Assembly (NCBI RefSeq): GCF_018881505.1
Contig: NZ_JACVQC010000001.1
Coordinates: forward strand, 665,927-729,926
Length of the DNA: 64,000 nucleotides
Source: Polynucleobacter sp. UK-Mo-2m-Kol15
GTDB taxonomy: Bacteria; Pseudomonadota; Gammaproteobacteria; Burkholderiales; Burkholderiaceae
Direction: 5' to 3'
Shown here piece by piece: positions 1 to 7,706 of this stretch. Below the pieces are notes generated by a model that saw only the letters and a list, made by a program, of their open reading frames with translations, made no database searches and had not been told where the DNA came from. The first letter of the stretch is position 1; the number at the start of each line of letters is the position of its first letter. The position numbers and the translations under genes were made by a program.

Positions 1-66
1 AGGGATGAGGCGCCACAAATTAAACTGCTTTTTGGTATTACCCATACCAGCACATTACTTCTTAGA

Positions 67-234
67 TCACATTAATTTTTTGAAGGACTTGCATAGGTCC
101 GATGAAATTGCGACCAGGAAATAGCCGCCAATGCCAATGGCAAACATGACGTATTGCTGATCTCGAATTGCTAAAAGCAAACCAAACAGCATGATGAATA
201 GGAAGCCTAGGCTAATAATGGTTTTGGCGAACAT
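67..234 (-). CDS. Small hypothetical membrane protein (55 aa)
   Basis: A 55-residue reading frame starts at the ATG whose first base is 234, with a good ribosome site (GAGGT) five bases upstream, and ends with TGA at 67-69. The first half is strongly hydrophobic (residues 5-22), a short charged turn (RDQQ) follows, then a second hydrophobic stretch (about 28-44) and a basic C-terminus. This suggests two short transmembrane helices in the inner membrane. It is transcribed away from bchI and lies downstream of the 6S-like RNA. I do not recognise the family. The clean start and hydrophobic pattern make it likely to be real, but its function is unknown. Confidence 0.55.
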   Translation of the reverse strand: MFAKTIISLGFLFIMLFGLLLAIRDQQYVMFAIGIGGYFLVAISSDLCKSFKKLM

Positions 235-304
235 GTTTACCTCTTATAGTTAGATAGGATCAAAATTAACATATATGATGAAATCTGGCTATCTTTATGC
301 AGAC

Positions 305-475
305 TTAGGCAGCGTTGGAATTAGGTAGTCATCCCCCAAATCTGGACATCGCAGCCTGGATAGGGCTTTTTAAGGCAATCTTGGGCATGGAGCGCCTGCC
401 ACATGGCAAGGTGACTTGCTCGGGAAGCAATGACCGGGCGCTCGGGAGTCTAGACAGGGGTGAGCTTAGGTCAAG
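305..475 (-). ncRNA. ssrS: Structured RNA, probable 6S RNA
   Basis: This GC-rich island sits in AT-rich surroundings and has no reading frame. On the minus strand the short strings CCCCTG, ATGTGGC, GCGCTCC, GCCTTAAAA and CTGCGA occur in the same order as in enterobacterial 6S RNA (compared from memory). It folds extensively: 341-347 can pair with 448-454, and 390-396 with 437-443. The latter stem encloses two hairpins (397-408 and 416-430, the second with a 5-base loop). The length of about 170-180 nt fits 6S RNA, which binds RNA polymerase and mimics an open promoter. The ends are approximate and no clear closing stem was found, so the identity is only moderately supported. Confidence 0.45.
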
Positions 476-565
476 AATTTAGGGTTTGGGACATAACATT
501 GAATAAATACCGATAAATTTTCAAAATCTAGAGGATATTCCTAATAATTAAACGCAAGATTGATA

Positions 566-585
566 TTTAGTTAGACTAAACTAAA
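566..585. promoter_or_regulatory. Inverted repeat upstream of bchI
   Basis: TTTAGT (566-571) and ACTAAA (580-585) form six-base inverted arms around an eight-base spacer, 30 bp before the bchI start. No TGT-N12-ACA PpsR box occurs between 480 and 615, so bchI-bchD may be controlled differently from the other PGC promoters. A role as operator is inference from position only. Confidence 0.25.
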
Positions 586-614
586 TTCCATTTTCAATAC
601 TATTTTGCTTTGGA

Positions 615-1655
615 ATGGCAATGGCCCTTAACTTTCCTTTTACTGCAATTGTTTCGCAAGCAGAAATGAAGCTGGCGATCACGCTATGCACTATTGACCC
701 CTTGATTGGTGGCGTTCTGATCTTTGGAGATCGGGGAACCGGAAAATCTACCACCATTCGCTCATTAGCTGGCTTATTGCCCTCTATGAAATCGATTGCT
801 GGATGCCAGTACCACTGTAATCCAGATGCAAAAATTCTCTGCAGTGAATGTGAGGCTAAAAAAGCACAGGGCATTCAATTAAAAGTTGAGAATATTGCTG
901 TACCTGTAGTGGACTTACCTTTAGGCGCTACAGAGGATAGGGTGGTCGGCGCTTTAGATATTGAAAAGGCATTGACCCAAGGCATTAAATCATTTGAGCC
1001 TGGATTGCTGGCCAAAGCAAATCGTGGCTATCTCTATATTGATGAAGTGAATCTCTTGGAAGATCATTTGGTAGATCTATTGATTGACGTTGCTGCCTCA
1101 GGTGAAAATATCATTGAGCGCGAAGGTTTGAGTATTCGCCATCCAGCCCGTTTTGTATTAATTGGTAGCGGCAATCCAGAGGAAGGCGAATTGCGTCCGC
1201 AGATGTTAGACCGCTTTGGTTTATCAACTGAGGTGAGAACCCCATCTGACTTCAAGGAGCGCGTTGAGATTATCAAAAGACGTGATGAGTTTGAGAGAAA
1301 CCCAGAGAAATTCATTGCTGCATGGATAAAGCCAGAAGAAGAATTTAAGAAAAAAATTAGCAAGTCTCAAAAGCTTCTAGATAAAGTTGAGGTAGAGGAT
1401 GAATTGCTTGAACTTGCTACCAAGCTCTGTGCCCATTTGGGAACGGATGGCCTGAGGGGGGAGCTAACGCTACTTCGGGGTGTCAGAGCCTTAGCAGCAT
1501 TTGAGGGTAAGAAGAAAGCAAACCTCAATCATTTGAAAAAAATTGCACCACTCGCCCTAGGTCATAGGCTGAGACGTAATCCGCTTGATGATAGTTCTTC
1601 AGGCGCACGAATTGATCGTGCTATGCAAGAGTTTTTTGCAACTTCATCAAAGTGA
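615..1655 (+). CDS. bchI: Magnesium chelatase ATPase subunit BchI
   Basis: BchI is the AAA+ motor of the ATP-dependent magnesium chelatase (BchI-BchD-BchH), which inserts Mg2+ into protoporphyrin IX at the start of the bacteriochlorophyll branch. The 346-residue protein has Walker A GDRGTGKS at 38-45, Walker B around YIDEVN (141-146), and the cysteine-rich insertion typical of the family (C64, C68, C76, C79). The length is normal. An in-frame ATG two codons later (621) is an alternative start, and neither has a strong Shine-Dalgarno sequence. Its stop overlaps the GTG start of bchD by four bases, so the two are translationally coupled. Identity is certain; the exact start is not. Confidence 0.95.
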   Translation: MAMALNFPFTAIVSQAEMKLAITLCTIDPLIGGVLIFGDRGTGKSTTIRSLAGLLPSMKSIAGCQYHCNPDAKILCSECEAKKAQGIQLKVENIAVPVVDLPLGATEDRVVGALDIEKALTQGIKSFEPGLLAKANRGYLYIDEVNLLEDHLVDLLIDVAASGENIIEREGLSIRHPARFVLIGSGNPEEGELRPQMLDRFGLSTEVRTPSDFKERVEIIKRRDEFERNPEKFIAAWIKPEEEFKKKISKSQKLLDKVEVEDELLELATKLCAHLGTDGLRGELTLLRGVRALAAFEGKKKANLNHLKKIAPLALGHRLRRNPLDDSSSGARIDRAMQEFFATSSK

Positions 1656-3466
1656 AATCAGATCGAACAGCATGGTTTGATGCCAACTTAGTTGCTATTC
1701 TGCTGGCAATTAATCCAAGAGGGCTCAAAGGGGTTGCGGTCAAAAGTCAATTTGGCCCCGTCAGGGATGCATGGCTTAAATACTTAAAAGACTTAACTTT
1801 ATCCTGTGGCTCGCAATTACTGAAAGCGCCAGCCAATATCTCTGCAGACCAGTTAAAAGGCGCATTGGACATAGAGGCAAGTTTGCAGAGGGCCTCATTA
1901 GTCATGAGCAAGGGGCTATTGGAGCGAGCAGAATGCAATCTTCTTTTGCTCCCCATGGTGGAGCGCATGGATTTACAGGTGATTGCACTAATTTCTCAAG
2001 CTCTAGATGAAAAAAATACTATTGATGCTTCCACTCATTTTGGAGTAGTTGCGTTTGATGAGTCTGAAAATGCTGATGAAGCTATTAGTGCTCGACTCTT
2101 GGATAGATTGGCATTTGAACTTTACTTGGATCAATTCTCTATTGCTGATATTAATGAATCTCTTGAAGTTGATGCAGAAGATATTGTCAAGGCAAGGAAG
2201 TGCATACCCTCAGTCAAGTGTAGCAATGAGTATTTAGAGGTCATGACAAAAGCTGGTCTTAGTCTTGGTGTTAGCTCTTTTAGGGCAAATCAATTTGCTT
2301 TAGAGGTAGCAAAAACTTTAGCTGCCTTAAGGGGTCTAGCTGAGGTTGGTCGGGACGAGGTAATTGATGCTGCACGTTTGGTATATACGCCCTCCAAGCG
2401 GATGCATATCAATTCAGATATGGATCAAGCCGATCAAGAGTCTGAAGAAAATCGCGATGATCAAGATCAAGACCAAGATGCGGAGAATCAAGCCGAGAAT
2501 TCACAAAACGATTCAGAATCATCAGATCAGCCAAATCAAGAACAGCCATCCAGTGAGGATTTAGAGGACATTATTGTTGAGGCTGTTAAATCTTCGATTC
2601 CACCCCAGTTTTTACATCAGTCGAAGAGGAATTTGCCTGCCGGTAAGTCTGCTGCACATGTTTCAGGCAAGTCAGGTGCCATACAGAAAAACTTTTTAAG
2701 CGGTAGACCCCTGACTTCCCGCAAGGGTAGGCCCCAAGATGGAAGACGTTTGGATATTCTCAAAAGTATTAGAGCGGCAATACCATGGCAGCGACTACGG
2801 GGGATGATGTCGAGTGATGATCAACAGAAAGCTGCGCGCATCAGAATCGACTTTAGGACTGAAGATCTCCACATTAAGCAGTATTTACGAAGAAGAGGGA
2901 CAGTGACTATCTTCTTGGTAGATGCTTCTGGTTCATCTGCAACACAACGTTTAGCTGAGGCAAAAGGAGCCTTAGAGGAATTATTGGCTCAATGCTACAT
3001 TCGGCGCGACGAAGTGGCTATGGTTTCAATGCGCGGCGCTAAGGCAGAGATTGTTTTACCGCCCACACGTTCGCTCGTGAGAGCGAAAAGAAACTTAGCG
3101 GCCTTGCCTGGCGGTGGTGGTACCCCCTTGGCGGCAGGCTTTCGGGTTGCCAACGAAATGGCCATCTCTCTTGAGCGTAAGGGTCTAACTCCCATCATTG
3201 TGGTCATGAGTGATGGCAAAGCAAATGTGAATCTCAAGGGTGTTGGTGGCAGAGAGAGTGCTCATAGCGATGCATTAATGGCAGCTAAAGAGTTGCGCAT
3301 TAAAAATCACCGACTCTTATTTGTAGATACTTCTCCTAAGCCTGAGATCTTGGCTCAGGAATTATCAAGCGCTATGGCTGCACAATATTTTCCATTACCC
3401 TTTGCTAGCTCTACTAGTTCTGGAAAAAAGATATCGCAAGCAGCGATGCAATTAGCAAATTCTTAA
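1652..3466 (+). CDS. bchD: Magnesium chelatase subunit BchD
   Basis: BchD is the platform subunit that joins the BchI hexamer to the BchH porphyrin carrier. The 604-residue protein has a degenerate N-terminal AAA+ domain (about 1-245), a long acidic, Gln/Asn-rich linker (about 257-306) and a C-terminal von Willebrand A domain whose metal-dependent adhesion site DASGSS is at 424-429. The start is GTG at 1652 inside the bchI stop (GTGA overlap). The only nearby ATG is out of frame. Its last four bases overlap the end of the convergent 40-aa gene at 3463-3585. The length is normal for proteobacterial BchD. Confidence 0.95.
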   Translation: MKSDRTAWFDANLVAILLAINPRGLKGVAVKSQFGPVRDAWLKYLKDLTLSCGSQLLKAPANISADQLKGALDIEASLQRASLVMSKGLLERAECNLLLLPMVERMDLQVIALISQALDEKNTIDASTHFGVVAFDESENADEAISARLLDRLAFELYLDQFSIADINESLEVDAEDIVKARKCIPSVKCSNEYLEVMTKAGLSLGVSSFRANQFALEVAKTLAALRGLAEVGRDEVIDAARLVYTPSKRMHINSDMDQADQESEENRDDQDQDQDAENQAENSQNDSESSDQPNQEQPSSEDLEDIIVEAVKSSIPPQFLHQSKRNLPAGKSAAHVSGKSGAIQKNFLSGRPLTSRKGRPQDGRRLDILKSIRAAIPWQRLRGMMSSDDQQKAARIRIDFRTEDLHIKQYLRRRGTVTIFLVDASGSSATQRLAEAKGALEELLAQCYIRRDEVAMVSMRGAKAEIVLPPTRSLVRAKRNLAALPGGGGTPLAAGFRVANEMAISLERKGLTPIIVVMSDGKANVNLKGVGGRESAHSDALMAAKELRIKNHRLLFVDTSPKPEILAQELSSAMAAQYFPLPFASSTSSGKKISQAAMQLANS

Positions 3467-3585
3467 TGCATCTTCTTTTTCGATAATTTTTTTAATACCT
3501 GTTGGCCTCTGAAATAGGCATTAGCAAATAATCCTAGACCAACCAGAATACTCAGGCCTAATAAAATACTAACTAGTAGAGACAT
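3463..3585 (-). CDS. 40-aa single-pass membrane microprotein after bchO
   Basis: This frame opens at the ATG starting at 3585, preceded by AAGGAGAGAG, the best ribosome site in the immediate area, and runs 40 codons to TAA at 3463-3465. The product has one predicted transmembrane helix (about residues 3-20, Leu/Ile/Val/Gly rich) and a strongly basic tail ending in KKLSKKKMH. Its start lies 17 bp inside the end of bchO, and its end overlaps the convergent bchD stop, so all the space between bchO and bchD is coding. The bchO linkage suggests translational coupling and a possible membrane role in chelatase or pigment assembly. I know no named family for it. Confidence 0.6.
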   Translation of the reverse strand: MSLLVSILLGLSILVGLGLFANAYFRGQQVLKKLSKKKMH

Positions 3586-4453
3586 GACTCTCTCCTTCTT
3601 GACTTAATGCTGTTTCAATAAATTGAAGGGCCAGTGTTTCGTTTGCTTCATGAAACATATGTCCTCCTTTAATTTCAATGATCTTTGCGTGATTGAAATA
3701 TTGATCAATCACTTTGCGAAGTTCTTGGGCTGGGATCCAGCCGTCATCCTCAGTTAGAACAAAGGTGAGTGAGGATCTAATCTGATTGCACTGCTCTAGA
3801 AGGCTTGGTATATCAGTCCCTGCCATAAAGCTCACAGAGCCATTGAGATGATCCGCATTTTTAAATAAGGTCTTATATCTAGCGCGTTTATCGGCATCGA
3901 GTTTGGTATTGGTTGAATCAATGAGGCCATCAATCATCTTGGTGTGCGGTAAAAGATCGGCAAGTACTGCTGTAAAAAATGATGATGTCACTATCGGATT
4001 TAAAAATGGGGCAACAAATTTATTGTAAAAACTTGGTAAGCTGATGAGAGAGGGATTAAGGCCGACAATCGTTTCCGCTTGTTTATTTTTCAGTGTGTAA
4101 CTTAAAGCAAGCGTGGCACCTGCTGAGTGTCCAATGATGTGGTCAAAATATTCAATATTCAAGGCCTCTCGAAGTTCTGAGAGCTTATCGGCTAACGCAT
4201 CTAAATTGAGATTTTTTCTCCCAAGATTTTTAGTAAATCCATGACCCGGTAGATCTGGTGCAATGACGGTGTATTTTTTCGCTAATTCTGTAAATAGATT
4301 TCCCCAGGTATGCGCCGAAGAGCCAGTGCCATGCAAAAGAAGTACATGAATAGGGGAGGTGCCGGCTACTTGCACATGCCAAGTTAAATCTCCCGTTTGA
4401 ATGCTGCGACTGAAAGATCGATTGGGCCAGTCTTCTGGAATACTCTTAAACAT
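3569..4453 (-). CDS. bchO: BchO, alpha/beta-hydrolase of the Mg-chelatase operon
   Basis: This 294-residue alpha/beta-hydrolase has the oxyanion segment HGTGSS (41-46), the nucleophile elbow GHSAG (Ser110) and a C-terminal GGHMFHE catalytic-histidine motif. BchO is encoded with bchI/bchD in most purple-bacterial PGCs. Its biochemical role is not settled, but it is associated with the magnesium chelation step. Here bchO is convergent to bchID rather than co-directional, and it is divergent from crtE across a 128-bp spacer holding two PpsR boxes. On the minus strand, TTGTCT and TACTAT with a 16-bp spacer overlap those boxes and could be its promoter. Start ATG is at 4453. Confidence 0.9.
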   Translation of the reverse strand: MFKSIPEDWPNRSFSRSIQTGDLTWHVQVAGTSPIHVLLLHGTGSSAHTWGNLFTELAKKYTVIAPDLPGHGFTKNLGRKNLNLDALADKLSELREALNIEYFDHIIGHSAGATLALSYTLKNKQAETIVGLNPSLISLPSFYNKFVAPFLNPIVTSSFFTAVLADLLPHTKMIDGLIDSTNTKLDADKRARYKTLFKNADHLNGSVSFMAGTDIPSLLEQCNQIRSSLTFVLTEDDGWIPAQELRKVIDQYFNHAKIIEIKGGHMFHEANETLALQFIETALSQEGESHVSTS

Positions 4454-4505
4454 ACTCTTTATCAGGGTAAACCCTTAAATTTTGGTTTGACATCGACTGA
4501 AATAG

Positions 4506-4523
4506 TGTCTATATTTTTTTACA
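4506..4523. promoter_or_regulatory. PpsR/CrtJ operator 1 (bchO-crtE)
   Basis: TGT (4506-4508), twelve AT-rich bases and ACA (4521-4523) match the PpsR/CrtJ consensus TGT-N12-ACA exactly. The 3' half contains TTTACA, a possible -35 element. It lies 59 bp before crtE and 53 bp before bchO, so binding could repress both. The ppsR gene in the same cluster supports function. Confidence 0.8.
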
Positions 4524-4531
4524 TAGTAAAT

Positions 4532-4549
4532 TGTATTTTAAATTAGACA
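4532..4549. promoter_or_regulatory. PpsR/CrtJ operator 2 (bchO-crtE)
   Basis: This is a second exact TGT-N12-ACA match, 26 bp downstream of the first (start to start), on nearly the same helix face. Tandem boxes at this kind of spacing are how PpsR/CrtJ binds cooperatively at several purple-bacterial promoters. It overlaps the likely core promoter between crtE and bchO. Confidence 0.8.
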
Positions 4550-4581
4550 AAAGATTGAATTCTTTTTAAGGGGCAAAAGTC

Positions 4582-5487
4582 ATGTCACCAATCAAGCATT
4601 TGGAAAGAGCACTTGAACACGCTCTGAAGTCGAACGAGTCGGCTAAAGGCCCAGCTTTGCTGAGTAAGGCTATCAGACATGCAGTTTTTCCAGGCGGTGC
4701 GCGCATTAGACCGCAGCTTACCTTGGCGGTAGCCCATGCTTGCGGCAATGATGACCCGCAATTATCGATGGCCAGTGCCATCGCAATTGAGATGATTCAT
4801 TGCGCATCGCTAGTACATGATGATTTGCCCTGCTTTGATGATGCAGATATGCGCCGTGGTCAAGCTTCAGTCCATAAAGAATTTGGAGAGAGGTTGGCTG
4901 TGCTGACAGGTGATGCACTGATCGTTATGGCATATCAAACAATTGCTTGTGCATCGCGGAGATCTGCACAAAGACTAGCGCCGATTATCAAAACAGTTTC
5001 GCAAGGCGTTGGCGCACCCTGTGGAATTATTGCTGGTCAAGCTTGGGAGTGTGAGCCTCAAGCAGCATTAAGTGATTATCAGAGAGCAAAGACCGGCGCA
5101 CTTTTTTCAGCAGCTACTGCAGCTGGTGCTCAAGCAGCTGGATCTGATGCGGAGACCTGGAAAGGTTTGGGTGAGTGGCTAGGAGAGGCGTATCAAGTTG
5201 CGGATGATATTCGTGATGTATTGGGTGATTCCCAGTTTCTTGGTAAGCCTGCTGGTCAAGATGAGGAGCATCAACGCCCTAGTTCGGCAAGAGAGCTTGG
5301 CCTGAATGGTGCAGTAGAGCATTTTGATCTTTTGGTTGGGAGAGCGATTGCTTCAATTCCAAACTGCCCAGGAGATGGCTATCTGAAAAAGTTAGTTGCG
5401 TTTGAAGCTGAAAGACTATTGCCTTCCTCTTGGTTTGAGCGTGGTGAGAGACAACTTGCCATTGCAACACAAAGACAAGTAGCGTAA
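4582..5487 (+). CDS. crtE: Geranylgeranyl diphosphate synthase CrtE
   Basis: CrtE condenses isopentenyl diphosphate with allylic diphosphates to give C20 GGPP, the substrate for both phytoene synthase (CrtB) and the geranylgeranyl tail added by BchG. The 301-residue protein has both aspartate-rich motifs of trans-prenyltransferases: DDLPCFD at 80-86 and DDIRD at 208-212. Start ATG is preceded by AAGGGG. It is the first gene of the crtEF-bchCXYZ-puf run and is preceded by two PpsR operators. Sequence alone cannot exclude FPP-synthase (IspA) product length, but the operon position favours GGPP. Confidence 0.9.
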   Translation: MSPIKHLERALEHALKSNESAKGPALLSKAIRHAVFPGGARIRPQLTLAVAHACGNDDPQLSMASAIAIEMIHCASLVHDDLPCFDDADMRRGQASVHKEFGERLAVLTGDALIVMAYQTIACASRRSAQRLAPIIKTVSQGVGAPCGIIAGQAWECEPQAALSDYQRAKTGALFSAATAAGAQAAGSDAETWKGLGEWLGEAYQVADDIRDVLGDSQFLGKPAGQDEEHQRPSSARELGLNGAVEHFDLLVGRAIASIPNCPGDGYLKKLVAFEAERLLPSSWFERGERQLAIATQRQVA

Positions 5488-5512
5488 GTAAGCTAAGTAA
5501 AGTCGAAGAGTA

Positions 5513-6676
5513 ATGGCGCAAACTCAATCTCTAGCTGTCGATCATAGTCATCAAGACTATAGTTTCTGGGATAGGCTCTGCATTTTTAAAGATCAGCTGA
5601 TTGCAGATACTCGCTTCCAGAATCGCGTTGCTAAAATTCCATTTCTAAAAAATATAGCTAAGAAAAGAGCAAATCAATTATTTGATGTGATGGCTGGATT
5701 TGTTTATACCCAGATACTGCTTTCATGTGTTCGATTAAATCTTTTTAATCTACTAAAAGACGGCCCTTTGGATTTAGATGCGATTAAAAAAAGTTGTAGC
5801 CTTGATGCAATTCCTTTAAAAAAATTATTAGATGCAGCAGTCTCTACCCATCTTTTAGAGATACGCTCTAAAAACAGATATGGTCTAGGTACATTGGGCG
5901 CGCCAATGGTCGGAAATACTGCTCTGTCTTCTATGATCGAGCACCATACTGTTTTATATGATGATCTTCGTGATCCATTACGTCTTCTATCTGGTGATGT
6001 TGAAATCAAAAAGATGGAGAAATTTTGGCCCTACGTTTCTCCTGATCAACAAGATCAAGATGCGTTGAAAGACAAAGAGCGCGTCAAAAATTATTCTGAC
6101 TTGATGTCAGCTTCATTGCCTCTAGTGGCGGACCAGGTAGTCGATGCTTATGACTTTTCTCAGCATGAATGTTTGTTGGATGTTGGTGGAGGGCAGGGTA
6201 CTTTTTTAAAGCGCGTTTTTCTCAATACGCCGCAACTCAAAAGAAAATTATTTGATTTGCCAGGCGTTGCCAATCTTGCCAAAGATAGTTTTGCACTGGC
6301 TCCAATTCATCAAGATATTGAAGTGTATGGTGGTGACTTCTTTCAGGACCCACTACCTAAGGGCGCAGATCTCATCACCTTAATACGGGTGATTTTTGAT
6401 CACGACGATGAGCGCGTCAAAATTCTTTTAAGGTCAATATTTGAAGCATTACCAGCTGGCGGCAAGTTATTAGTCGCAGAGCCTATGGCAGATACCCCTG
6501 ACCATCCGGCGATGGGACATGCCTACTTTGGGTTTTATTTGCTCGCCATGGGTAGAGGTAGACCCAGAACTATTCAAGAAATCAGTCATTTAGCCTCATA
6601 TGCTGGATTTAAGGGGGTAGAAGTGCTGCCCTGCAGCATGCCAATTAATGCCCAAGTTTTACTAATTAGTAAATAA
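5513..6676 (+). CDS. crtF: Demethylspheroidene O-methyltransferase CrtF
   Basis: CrtF uses S-adenosylmethionine to methylate the C-1 hydroxyl of acyclic carotenoids in the spheroidene/spirilloxanthin pathway. The 387-residue protein has an N-terminal dimerisation/winged-helix region and a C-terminal Rossmann methyltransferase domain with motif I DVGGGQGT at 223-230. It follows crtE by 25 bp as in most purple-bacterial PGCs. The substrate is made by CrtC (hydration) and CrtD (desaturation), both encoded in this window. Start at 5513 gives the usual family length. Confidence 0.92.
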   Translation: MAQTQSLAVDHSHQDYSFWDRLCIFKDQLIADTRFQNRVAKIPFLKNIAKKRANQLFDVMAGFVYTQILLSCVRLNLFNLLKDGPLDLDAIKKSCSLDAIPLKKLLDAAVSTHLLEIRSKNRYGLGTLGAPMVGNTALSSMIEHHTVLYDDLRDPLRLLSGDVEIKKMEKFWPYVSPDQQDQDALKDKERVKNYSDLMSASLPLVADQVVDAYDFSQHECLLDVGGGQGTFLKRVFLNTPQLKRKLFDLPGVANLAKDSFALAPIHQDIEVYGGDFFQDPLPKGADLITLIRVIFDHDDERVKILLRSIFEALPAGGKLLVAEPMADTPDHPAMGHAYFGFYLLAMGRGRPRTIQEISHLASYAGFKGVEVLPCSMPINAQVLLISK

Positions 6677-6711
6677 ATCAGGGTAATTACTAATGACTAC
6701 AGTCTAATAAG

Positions 6712-6729
6712 TGTATAAATTAGTTTACA
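6712..6729. promoter_or_regulatory. PpsR/CrtJ operator before bchC
   Basis: An exact TGT-N12-ACA box lies 27 bp upstream of the bchC ATG, in the only sizeable gap between crtF and bchC. The surrounding 40 bp are almost entirely A/T. It probably overlaps the bchC promoter and gives the bchCXYZ-puf part of the superoperon its own redox/light-repressed promoter, as known for Rhodobacter bchC. Confidence 0.75.
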
Positions 6730-6755
6730 TATAGAAAGTAAAATAAAATATACAC

Positions 6756-7706
6756 ATGCTAAGTCAACTCCATTCAACAGCTGTTTTGCTTGAGAGCCCC
6801 AGGGAACTCAGGCTGAAACGTCTTTTGTTGGATGAGCCTACAGATTCAGATGTTGTTATCCAAATTGAGTGGAGTGGCATCAGCACAGGAACTGAAAAGT
6901 TACTGTGGAATGGAACGATGCCAGATTTTCCAGGTATGGGCTACCCATTAGTGCCTGGATATGAATCTGTTGGAAGAGTCACTCGTGTAGGAAAAAATTC
7001 CAAACTAGATCTTCATCAAAGAGTATTTGTGCCTGGTGCCAAATGTTTTGGAGATGTCAAGGGCCTCTTTGGTGGAGCTGCATCTCATGTTGTAGTACCT
7101 AGTGATAGAGCGGTTGCGCTTCCTGAAGGAATTGGTGAAGAGGGTGTATTGCTAGCACTCGCAGCTACTGCCTACCATGTCACTCAAGGTAAAAAATCAT
7201 TACAACCAGATCTCATCGTTGGGCATGGAGTTTTAGGAAGGCTGATTGCCAGAATTGCTGTGCTATTGGGTCATCGGCCAATAGTTTGGGAAATTGATGC
7301 AGACCGCATGGGTGGCGCAGAAGGCTATACAGTTCTTCACCCTGACGATGATCAAGAAAACAAATATAAAAATATTTGTGATGCTAGTGGACAAGTCAGC
7401 GTACTCAATAAATTGATTGGCCAATTACAAGTTGGTGGCGAGATCACTCTCGCTGGCTTTTACGAAAAAGATATTCAGTTTAATTTCCCCAAAGCATTTA
7501 TGAAGGAAGCTAAGTTCCGGATTGCTGCACAGTGGATGCCTCAAGATTTAATGGATGTAAAGCAACTGATTGCAAACGGAAAGTTAAACCTCGGTGGTTT
7601 GATAACCCATCATCGCAAGCCATCTTCAATTGATGAAGTCTATCGCACTGCATTTGAAGATCCTAGCTGTCTCAAAATGGTTGTTGATTGGAGAGAAGCA
7701 TTATGA
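6756..7706 (+). CDS. bchC: Bacteriochlorophyllide a dehydrogenase BchC
   Basis: BchC oxidises the 3-hydroxyethyl group of 3-hydroxyethyl bacteriochlorophyllide a to the 3-acetyl group, the last ring-substituent step before esterification. The 316-residue protein belongs to the medium-chain dehydrogenase family. The family signature around SGISTGTE (about 44-51) and PGMGYPLVPGYESVG is clear. No Shine-Dalgarno sequence is visible in the 15 bp before the ATG, which is unusual among its neighbours. Its stop overlaps the bchX start (ATGA), so translation is coupled to the reductase genes. Confidence 0.93.
   Translation: MLSQLHSTAVLLESPRELRLKRLLLDEPTDSDVVIQIEWSGISTGTEKLLWNGTMPDFPGMGYPLVPGYESVGRVTRVGKNSKLDLHQRVFVPGAKCFGDVKGLFGGAASHVVVPSDRAVALPEGIGEEGVLLALAATAYHVTQGKKSLQPDLIVGHGVLGRLIARIAVLLGHRPIVWEIDADRMGGAEGYTVLHPDDDQENKYKNICDASGQVSVLNKLIGQLQVGGEITLAGFYEKDIQFNFPKAFMKEAKFRIAAQWMPQDLMDVKQLIANGKLNLGGLITHHRKPSSIDEVYRTAFEDPSCLKMVVDWREAL

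Noticed and set aside
2364..2564. Open frame in the acidic-linker region of bchD
   Set aside because: It is a frame-shifted reading of the repetitive GAT/CAA-rich linker codons, with no start signal.
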